This document shows, piece after piece, positions 55,594 through 64,000 of a DNA stretch of 64,000 nucleotides. The notes under the pieces are model-generated. The model saw only the letters and a list, made by a program, of their open reading frames with translations. It ran no database searches and was not told where the DNA came from. Location: assembly GCA_905220665.1 (NCBI GenBank), contig CAJNAR010000174.1, positions 186,001-250,000 of the forward strand. Direction: 5' to 3'. The translations under genes and the position numbers were made by a program. The stretch comes from Albugo candida. Taxonomy: Eukaryota; Oomycota; Peronosporomycetes; Albuginales; Albuginaceae. Position 1 is the stretch's first letter, and every line of letters begins with the position of its first letter.

Positions 55594-57399
55594 AGAGGAC
55601 AGAGTACTTTGATTTTTGGACACATCTAATGCTCAAATATACATATCACGTTTACTCCCACACATAATTGATATCGTAAGATTTGCTTCGCTTGAGTTCT
55701 TTCGTGGCACCATTCTGTACGTCTCAAAGCGCTAGACTTAGGCCACCATGCCCCATCAATCGTGCTGTCCACTGATGTTTGCTTTGCCATCTGTTTGCAT
55801 ACCCAGTTTTCCATTTGTGAAGCATTCTGTCGAGCTTTCCTCCACAAAAGTAGACCGAGGAAGTAGATCTTCTCGATGGAACATGCATCACCAAAGAACG
55901 CCATGAACTTGAGGCTATTTGAATGCACATCATCCTGCTTCCTCCTTTGATCTATGAGTTTTTGGGTGGATTCGACGGGTGTCAAGTTTGGACACAAGTT
56001 TGTCAAGACGTGATTTCAGTGAGCTCGCTGTCGTCTCCACAAGTAGTGGTTCCTGATGTACACCTCTGCCGTATATCTTCCCCCTGTCTGATCATGCTAA
56101 AATGCACATTCGCGTGTTTCTCCTAATAAATTCCATGTCAAGGTGAAGACGTGACAAAGTGTGCTCTTGGTCGCATCAAGCAGTATATCATTGACAAGGG
56201 GATTGAAGCTGGCAAGTACAATTGTGCCTGAATCGAAATGTGGATGAACAAACCGATTATACGTGACCACAATACCATGTTCAGAAGAAACAATACTATT
56301 TCATCAAATGCGTTGTTGGTAGGTCACTGGGTGAGTTCAGTATCTTTTTTGGAAGCTGCAAATGATTTGAAGTTTGCTGACACGAAACGAGCTGATTCAA
56401 TTGTTGTGAGACGTCACCTATAGCTGGAGGATCTCGAATGCAATGGGCAAAAGCCGAATCGTACACGTACAACGCACTACCCTTGCTGTCATCGATATAG
56501 ATTACACCATGCTCTTGTTTCATGTACGATCACTGAACCCATTTGTGCTTGTGCAAATATTTTGCCATCGTCTATCCGTTGACCAGCTTTGGTACAGTTA
56601 TCGTAGTCACACGCTTTTTTATTTGATTCCCACACAGTTTCAGAGCACAAAATCTTCATCATTTTCAGATGGCTGCACGCATATCAAATCTTGAGTGTGG
56701 ATATGACCGTGCGATGTCAAAATTGTACGATTCTGCCGCATTTCACTGTATTCGATACAGCATCCTAGAGACCATCATAACCCATTTTGACCGTGCTTTG
56801 CAAGGATTCTCCACCAGCGTTCTGACTCATTGCATCGAACACCTTGAAATTCATGACCCTAAGAAGACAACATGGAATTTTCCGACACAATCCTTTCGTC
56901 CCACCCAAAATTAGTCGAGACGTATGCAGTCGATGTGACAAGCGCAAGTTTCAAGCTTTTTTATTGTCCACATGATACGTAGCCCTGCAAAAACATCCAA
57001 TAGCTTCTGCTCACGGGTGGTAGCGTCACGTAACAGGTTTCAAGATTTGAAAACATTTGGATTAAATAGCTTGCATTCAACCAAACAACCAAACAAACGC
57101 ACGTCAACGTTTACACCAAAGTACACAGAAACTGATAGACATAGCGATCACAATCAAAGAGCGTCTAGGATTTCCAGTGAAGTTTCTGAATTCTAATTAC
57201 GACAATGCCACAATGTAAGCGATAAACTGGACAGAATAATGTCACGTACATACTACAAGTTTTTCCAACCCGAAATAGACACATTACCCTACAGGTGGTA
57301 GGCAGGATGGATTTCTAGTCCAAATAATAAAGTCTTCTGCATCGTACAAATGCGCTGTAAACGTGTACAGGGTCCATGACACACACGTGTTTCACATCT
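55594..57399 (+). repeat. 3' module and unrecognised relic after copy B CW-family gene
   Basis: Nearly identical to 46840-47500 at first, then family-level similarity to 47560-48900 and the reverse of 23701-25469. Frames such as 56296-56523 (-) contain YVYDSAFAHC, also seen near 24665 (+), but no family was recognised. Confidence 0.55.
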
Positions 57400-59160
57400 A
57401 CTGGGTGAAAACATTTGGTATGCCGTAGAGACCACGGGTCAGGGCCACTACCCTCTCGCACGCCCCTAGGCTTTGAGAGGGAGAGAAATGCGTACGCACT
57501 GGAGCCAGTGCCAACGATAAGAAACGTTGGTTTTTTGTACTCTGAACGAGGGAGTAGTGTTGCTGGAATCGAACGATGCAAGTGACATTAGAACATACTT
57601 TTATCATCTCTAAGCCGCAATGGGCGCGATGGGCTTCTTCTCGGCACAAATCGACGCCATTTTGGGGATAATCGCCACATTGCATCTGGGGAATCTGACA
57701 TCCGATGATGTTGTAAACGAGCAGTATGGAATGGAGGGTACAACTTTCATGCGAATCAGAGCATCGCTCTATGTATTCATTATGTCAAAGTTCGATGGAT
57801 TGAGATTTGCGACAAGTGCTCTTTTCGTTATATTCAGGCCAAAAGTTAGAGCATGGAAGACGCCGGGACACACGGGATGCAATGACATGTTATAAATATG
57901 GTCAATTGTCATCGATCGCATCAATTGACGAATCGTATGAGCATGAGACGGAGAAGGTCTTTATTGGCTTGCTCGTTATTTTTTAATTTCAAGACTTGAG
58001 CCATGATTATTTTGATGATTTTCGCATTGGTTATGCTCATGAAAGAGTCCAGCAACACTTCAAAACCGATTGAATGCAGCTTTATCTTCTTCCCGTAAAC
58101 AGCTCGTGGATTGACCTAGTTCGAGCGAAGCTATGCAGTATTTGATATTTTGGATCAGTAATGTATAGAGCCTACCATTTATTTATTATCCGTCCCTACG
58201 CAGCTCAAGTGGTATATTATACATTTGGCTTCAGGGAAAAAACGAAGGAGTCACTGTTCGGAACTCAGCAATTTCCAAGCGATCCATGAAGCCATTTGTT
58301 GCCAGTTTGATGAAGTCTATAATCGGAATTGGAATTGAAATCTTCTTTCTAAAAGAAGCCGGAAGATTCAGGATTCACATCAAGCTGGCGCCAATGAAAG
58401 TGGGATAAATCAATGTAGTTCAGGGACCATTTTCGGTTCCAGTTGACTGAGTTGATTTATACAATTGGAATCACCGGTTGCCATCTTGTGTGATTCCAAA
58501 GCCCACCGACACCACAATATTTTCCATGTCTTTTCCAGACGAGTTATCTGAAGCTTAATTCGAAAAGTTTTCGTCGGATATAAATTCATCGAGCGGCAAA
58601 AATGTCTTCGAGCGAAAACTGATAGAGTTAGTCAGCTTCTGAAGGTGAAAGACGAGGCATCTTCGAACAATCCAGAGCTCATCCGTCAAGGCAAAGCAGT
58701 TGAGACCCAATATCCGATGACTCCTTCGACGAATGCTCTCGACCAACCGCAATATCACTGGAAAATGCCGCAGAACATAATGATGGTGGAACTTGCGCCT
58801 AGGATTGACTAGAGATTTCGTGTTCGACGATGAAGACACCATACAGAACGCGCCCAGGTCGATCTTGCATGTCGCTTCCAGTTGCTGTAATGTCACGACG
58901 TGTTACGTCTGCTACAAAATGGCTACAACATCAATGCTCGTAATCGCCACATGACACTGTTCAAGCAGTGGGAATTCTGTTGGATTAGAATGCAGAAGTA
59001 TTCGCACAAGACGCCGATGCAATTGGAATACTCCACTTTATGCTGGCAAGAGATGAAAAAGTTGCTTTCATGCTGCTGGAGGTCCGATGTACACCCAATA
59101 TCGTAAAGACGAACAATACGTATCGATACTGCAGATCGTGTGGCCATTTGACGTCGATGC
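57400..59160 (+). pseudogene. Myosin with ankyrin repeats, decayed copy 3
   Basis: 57600-57720 reads AMGFFSAQIDAILGIIATLHLGNL, the motor L-H-L-G-N block with its preceding helix. Further pieces match copies 1 and 2 through 58640 (the region after the R-C-x-K-P-N block). From 58640 ankyrin-like sequence follows (LLQNGYNINARNRHMTLF at about 58900), as in copy 1 at 22000-22200. The part before 57600 is largely deleted compared with copy 2. It is broken throughout. Confidence 0.75.
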
Positions 59161-59547
59161 TCTTTTTCATTTAAATGTGCATTTCGACAACTGAAACATC
59201 ATCAAACAGCAATACTCGTAGCTCGTGAAGGTCACTAAAGAATATATTGGCAGTTTGCAAATCCGACGAATGCAACGAGTCGATCTTATTGAGCAATTGC
59301 AATCAGAAGTTGGGTTTTGTGTCCGTGCTTTAGTGTTCTCTTACAAATACTCGTACTGAGCTCTCAATTCTCATTATTGAAAGCATTCTACGAAAGGAGC
59401 AGTTGGTACAAAAGCGTGCTACAGTAAAGCTCGTCTGATTGAGTTCACACTAAAGGTTAAGGCATGCAAATATATCCAGAATGTTTATTGAGCATTAATC
59501 TTGTCATAAAAGCAACTTCTCTCGCAATTGTGAGCGATCTGAGTGTG
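59161..59547. other. Spacer between myosin relic and convergent CW-family gene
   Basis: No gene recognised. Mirror position of 21443-21759. Confidence 0.5.
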
Positions 59548-60690
59548 CTAATAAAACGGAGAAGTCGAAGAAGCCTTTCCGTTGACCCCTTCTTTCATTC
59601 TCAAGTTGGCTTCGGGCACCTCATCTCCCAATTTGCTCCATACATTGCTCTCCTCGTATGGGGTGATTTGGTACATTTTCTCTTCAGTCTTTGTACTGAT
59701 GATGACTTTGCACATCCACAAAAATCTGCCGCCTAGCACCCAATACTCACTGTTGCTTGACAGGAAATTAACCGTGCCCTCCGAAGAAATGGTAGGGCGA
59801 AACATTTCTGTCATGCGAGTTGGGCTCTCTTTGCCTGGAAATATAATGACCGTGTTGTCAAAGATCACATCATCGGGGTCACCACTGGCAATTCGCTTGT
59901 ATTCAGGCTTTTTGGATGAGGATGGGACGTGCGTTTTTGCTTTGATTTTTTCCAGAATAATTTCATAAGTATCTTTTGGTAGTTTGATCGGATCATTATC
60001 AAGATGAATCTGAATTCGTTGATCCTTGAATTTTGTGCCACCAAATCTGACAGCAGGGAAGACTAGATCGCGCTGAAGTTTGATATCGTTGTTATCAGGA
60101 GTATTCACAGGGTGAACGAAAAAGTTTATTTTTTCATTCCATTCAAATGAGTAGATTCCCCTTGGAGCCAGATCTACGAACTCATCAGCTCCCAAAACCA
60201 TCATGTTATGACCTCTGCGCAGCAGCTTCCCTTTATTGTACAGATTCTCCAGAAGCGACGAGGACATTTTCCAACAACCGGGTATGATATCCATACTCTC
60301 AACCTTCGTATCTCGCATGCTTTCTGGGTCATAGTGCCGGTCACGTTTCGATGGGTCGTGTGCTGGAGGGTTGCCAGATGGAGGGAGTATATCGTAGCTA
60401 TTGTAACCTTCAACGCCGTTTTTAGCCAGTGACACTTTGATTTCCGTTTTAGGCCAGCAACGTTGCAAGGCAATTTGATGCTCATATGTATGATTCATAT
60501 AAAAAGCCATCACATATTCCTCGTGATCTATCTGCGCAACTTCCACTCTCAACCCCAGTATAAAATCGGAATTTCCGGACTGCAAACTGATCAATTTCAT
60601 AAAGTATTTGTCCACAGGGTCATCCGTTGCCGACGACTGCGAGAGGGCAAACATGGTGAAAATGTAAGTATTTAGACGAAGGTTCTTCAT
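59548..60690 (-). CDS. CW-family secreted protein, divergent intact member (380 aa)
   Basis: The ATG at 60690 gives the signal peptide MKNLRLNTYIFTMFALSQSSA (cleavage after SSA likely). The open frame runs on upstream to 60753, but the leader there resembles the upstream sequence of the 20195 and 26834 genes (AACA.T..ATGAAG context). Features: LGLRVEVAQIDHEEYVMAFY strands, first site QRCWPKTE (C78), second site PGCWKMSSSLL (C139), FVDLAPRGIYSFEW, PIKLPKDTYE and YWVLGGRFLW near the end. It resembles the 20195 protein more than the 54373 type (shared CW-x-x-S-S-S-L, D-E-F-x-x-L-x-x-x-G-x-Y, K-L-P-x-D-x-Y-E). It sits in the mirror position to that gene, at the end of a myosin relic. Function unknown. 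Confidence 0.82.
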   Translation of the reverse strand: MKNLRLNTYIFTMFALSQSSATDDPVDKYFMKLISLQSGNSDFILGLRVEVAQIDHEEYVMAFYMNHTYEHQIALQRCWPKTEIKVSLAKNGVEGYNSYDILPPSGNPPAHDPSKRDRHYDPESMRDTKVESMDIIPGCWKMSSSLLENLYNKGKLLRRGHNMMVLGADEFVDLAPRGIYSFEWNEKINFFVHPVNTPDNNDIKLQRDLVFPAVRFGGTKFKDQRIQIHLDNDPIKLPKDTYEIILEKIKAKTHVPSSSKKPEYKRIASGDPDDVIFDNTVIIFPGKESPTRMTEMFRPTISSEGTVNFLSSNSEYWVLGGRFLWMCKVIISTKTEEKMYQITPYEESNVWSKLGDEVPEANLRMKEGVNGKASSTSPFY

Positions 60691-61259
60691 CGTGTTGACT
60701 GTTGATCGATTTTTGATAAAAAATGAGAATCCATTTGACGATGTATGGTTCAAATCGTCAGCTCAACCATTCGTTTCGAACAACTTGAATTATTTCCCGG
60801 CGTGGTCATTGGGAGTTCCACCCCAGCCTGAACGCATATTAAAAATCAGGCAAGGTTTCTATTTTTGAAAGTACTTACTAAAGGCTTTCAAGTAAGTACA
60901 CAATTGGTAACGGTTTCCAGGTATGTTCCGTGTAGTGCTCCATTCGTTCTCGTTATATCGTAAGTGAACAACTTTGATATAGAAAGATTTCGATAGATAA
61001 TCTTTGTGAGTAGTTCTATGATTTGTACATCTAGCTGATACTTGCATACGAAATAACCCTTATCATTCCCGGAGGGTCCACGCCTCGTGGGTAACGTTTA
61101 CTTGGGTGCACATCACTATATCCGTAATCTTTACCTCCTTGCGTGGATAACATTGATCGAATCAAAACTCGCATTCCATCAGAGTACCTTGGCATGATTG
61201 ATTTTTTACTTTGATAATACATACATGTGAAGTGAATGTGATCATCGCAGTAAGGTTGC
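60691..61259. other. Upstream of the 59548-60690 gene, no other gene recognised
   Basis: Presumed promoter region. A 63-codon minus frame (61222-61031) carries MRVLIRSML-like sequence that recalls a protein-kinase C-lobe, but this is too short to call. Confidence 0.4.
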
Positions 61260-62120
61260 TCACTTTGTCAAGTAAACAAAGTGGCAAGCCCTTTCGAGTT
61301 TATGAATACGTACTTTGTGACCATGAATGCTACACAAGCTGGAGTAACGTTCTTAAAGTCGGTGAAGTTGTACAACAAAGACTTCAAAGGTACTAAAACT
61401 AGGTTTTTATAGTATCAGGCATCGCAAATCACCAGTGATGTAGCACCTGTGACCACGCGGGCCTTGCAGCAACTTGTATTGCACTTGTCAATCCCAGCCT
61501 CCTTACTTATGAGGCTGCGAATCACCCGTTTCATGCACAACAATGTCGAGTCTTATTATACGGACGTCGATCGGGACCATTGTGAAAGTTGTTATTTCTT
61601 CGGATCCCAAAGTCGCTCTCAAGCTACAACTATTGCAGCTCGGTTATTCGTTGTAACGCTGTTGTGTCACGGTCAGAAGAGTGTCATGTTGCAGCCAACA
61701 TTCTCTGAGGTTTGATGATGATCAAAACTGCAGCGGAAAGAAGTCGATAATATTCGATTCCACAGTTGATTGGAAAAAGCCGATGCTCTTTTTACTGCTT
61801 GGCCGACATATTACCATAAGATCAGTACAAAAGGGATCTTGACGCTACGCAAAGATCGTACAGTTGTTCGATCTTCATGTTCTATCACGGAGACGGGGTC
61901 GAGCGAGATTGTCATGCTGTATATCAGTACTATTCGCAAGCTGCCGATCGTGATTTGCGTCGAGCCTAGAATAATGTCGCCGAAATGCACTTTTCGGTCG
62001 AGGCGATCAAGAGGATCTTGTAAGGCTTAGAAACTCGTAGTCGTAACAAAGATTCATTGAGCGCACAATTTATTCATTGTATCATCTGCAATGACTTTGA
62101 TCGTTGGAACTAGATATTTG
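61260..62120 (+). pseudogene. Sel1-like repeat protein relic, mirror copy
   Basis: The plus strand carries repeat-like YTDVDRDHCESCYFF and FYHGDGVERDCHAVYQYY followed by Q-A-A-D-R-D-L-R-R-A, interrupted by stops and shifts. It is the inverted counterpart of 2850-2197. Call based on Sel1 repeat spacing. Confidence 0.6.
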
Positions 62121-64000
62121 TTTCAATTCGAAGGCTGTAGTGATTGCATCGTCTGGTGTTTTCTCAATCGTAATGGACTGACAGCTTTTTGTCTTGCTCA
62201 GAAGGTTCCATGATCAATTTACTCTGCACAATGACTACTGGGTTTGACCATACGCGCTATTATATGCCTTCTCAATTACGAATTGGAGGTCACATAACGT
62301 TTTCATGATGCAGAGTCATTAGCGAGCAGCCTCTACAAGAAAGACACGTAAAAAGACATCAGTAGCGACTGTGTACACAAAGCATCGAAAGGAGGCTTCC
62401 AGGTAGACACGTTTTTATAGATCGTCGAAATCTGAGGTATGAGAGTTACCGGTGTTATTTGACGTAAATGAAGACTTCCTACCTCGAAACAGTATCTCTG
62501 GGGTACCTAACAAGCTCAAATTGTGATAAGACAAAAGTTCCAATGCGATATGTTAGTAAGTGCACTTGCATATAATGATTCCAACGTAGCATGGGAAGAT
62601 GAATTTCTGCATTTTGAACTCAGTGAATCGAATGGTCACGCCTAGTAGTCCTTTTCCTGACCATTTTCTTCAAGAAGTGAGTTGCACTTCTGTGGTATCA
62701 ATGTCAGTCAATTCTACACCTCAATTAGGTAGCAGCATCACTTGTTCTTTTACAACAAGCGCAAGTCCGCGACGCGATCTTCGTTTGCAGCAATGAGTTT
62801 TATCGATATCAGGTATCTAATGTCCTGCACAAGGCTCGTGCAATATAAGTTTGTATAGCTGATGCGGATCTTACTCAGAAGCGCACCAAACGTATGTCAC
62901 TGACCTTGAGATCAGTATCTGATGAAAGAAGGAAACGAAACCAACTCTGGCGCGAATGATCCTTCCTGAACACCCAATACACGAATACCAACATATAAGG
63001 AGAGATTTGTGCCACTAGACGTTGCGTATCCAGAAGCGAATCTTTTCTGACACAGCGACTCGATACATAATCGTCGATTTCATTCCTTCGATTATCCTAT
63101 GACGATGACAATGCCAGGAAACTCGCCATTACACATCTCCCTATCCGCAGATTCCAACAAAATTGAACCAAGACGCTCTGCGCTCTTTCTTCTGACTTTG
63201 TATCCCTGGATTCTGGAGTAAACCGTTTCAAAAGGTATACCATCGTCATCGATATCTCACAAGGAGATCACAGAAGGGAAGATCACCAAAATGGAAAAGA
63301 GCCAAATGAATGGAGCGCGGTAGATACGAGCACATAGACGATGCATTGAGTGTGTGAGCTTATAGGTGCGCGGATCCATCCTGCGTGTGGAAAAAGCTCC
63401 AGCGTATTTGAAAAGTTCACGATTACGAGGCATCACGAGAAGCTCGGTTCCAAATTACGGTAACTTGTCGATACAAACTAAGTTCATATCATACATAATC
63501 AGTATCGTAGACTTTGCTTCGCATGAGTTCTTTCGTAGCACCGTCTTGTACGTCTTGAAGCGCTCCCACTCAAAGAGTAGTTCCATTATGAAGGAGTACA
63601 TCCTTCCAAATGTCTTGACTTGAGACTCAAGGCCACCATACTATTCCAAAAATCATGCTTTCCTTTGGTGTTTGTTGTTGCTATTTACTTGCAGTACCAA
63701 CGTTGATCCATTCATAAAGTATACTCTTGAGATTTACTCCACAAAAATAAATCGACAAAAATGATCTTCTCGATACAACAGGTATCACCAAGCACGCCAT
63801 GAAGTTAGGACTAGCATCGTTGACTTCGTTGATCTGAATATCGTCGGATGGGATCCGTGGGTGTCAAGTTTGGATACAAGCTTCTCACTAGTTACTTTCA
63901 GTGGGCTCGCTGTCGTCTTCACAAAAAGCGATCCCTGATCTACATCTTCTTGCCGTATATATTCCTTCTCTTTGGTTATGGTTCAGGCATATTCGCGTGT
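61700..64000. repeat. Right arm of the decayed long inverted repeat
   Basis: Reverse-complement counterpart of 1-2600 (coordinates sum to about 64130 over most of the length). It has the same order: Sel1 relic, unrecognised coding relic (62600-62990), CW-family relic, 3' module. Confidence 0.75.
63030..63330 (+). pseudogene. Relic of a CW-family secreted-protein gene, mirror copy
   Basis: The plus strand reads MTMTMPGNSPLHISLSADS-like sequence, the C-terminal block of the family, and its flank 63370-64000 matches the family's 3' module. It is the mirror of 867-1100. No Cys-Trp sites are present. Confidence 0.6.

Larger units (their letters stand above)
50643..56200. repeat. Tandem segmental duplication, copy B
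   Basis: Second copy of 41142-47500. The left junction follows the shared bases CAAGAGATTG next to the myosin relic. The copy lacks about 780 bp present in copy A near 44200-45000 and has a shorter SAP18 first intron (49 against 56 bp). The right boundary is gradual, because an older repeat lies beyond it. Confidence 0.93.

Noticed and set aside
57555..57580. tRNA-like B box (inverse of GGAATCGAAC)
   Set aside because: No A box or cloverleaf at proper spacing, and the same string occurs in a different context in the sister myosin relic near 49615.
61031..61222. Possible protein-kinase fragment (MRVLIRSML)
   Set aside because: Too short and lacking any catalytic motif.

Overview
The window reads as nuclear DNA of an oomycete, most likely a white-rust pathogen of the Albugo type. 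That placement is inference from moderate GC, very short GT-AG introns (about 46-82 bp), tightly packed genes, an oomycete-style gag relic, MULE and IS630/Tc1-like elements, and a family of signal-peptide proteins that I cannot assign to any known family.

Layout. (1) 1-11600 is gene-poor: eroded repeats, a relic of a secreted-protein gene, a Sel1-repeat relic, an unrecognised direct repeat and a gag relic. (2) 11798-14585 is a dead IS630/Tc1-like element with terminal inverted repeats (TIRs) and a TA target duplication. 17126-19822 is a MULE with about 123-bp TIRs and a 9-bp target-site duplication (TSD), inserted in the promoter region of a secreted-protein gene. (3) 20195-26834 is a cassette: an intact secreted-protein gene (+), a myosin-ankyrin relic (-), and a broken secreted-protein gene (-) that carries a 166-bp inverted repeat. 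(4) 28862-43715 is a compact housekeeping block: WDR18/IPI3-like, seryl-tRNA synthetase, an unknown gene, a triple-PDZ protein, a leucine-rich-repeat (LRR)/coiled-coil protein, mitochondrial ClpX, another unknown gene, a class 3 lipase, SAP18 and SmD3. (5) 41142-47500 is duplicated in tandem as 50643-56200. This gives second SAP18 and SmD3 genes, a decapitated lipase, and two copies of a secreted-protein gene (one with a premature stop, one intact). A myosin relic follows each copy. (6) 59548-60690 is another intact secreted-protein gene (-). The right end is an inverted, decayed copy of the left end.

The housekeeping block is therefore flanked by mirror-image cassettes: secreted gene, shared 3' module, myosin-ankyrin relic, convergent secreted gene. 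The secreted family ('CW family' here) has a signal peptide, about 380-415 residues, and two invariant Cys-Trp sites 61-70 residues apart. In the tandem duplication the second half of the secreted gene differs far more than the noncoding DNA on either side. This is the strongest candidate here for an undescribed, fast-evolving system. Exon joins were inferred by eye from GT-AG sites and reading frame.
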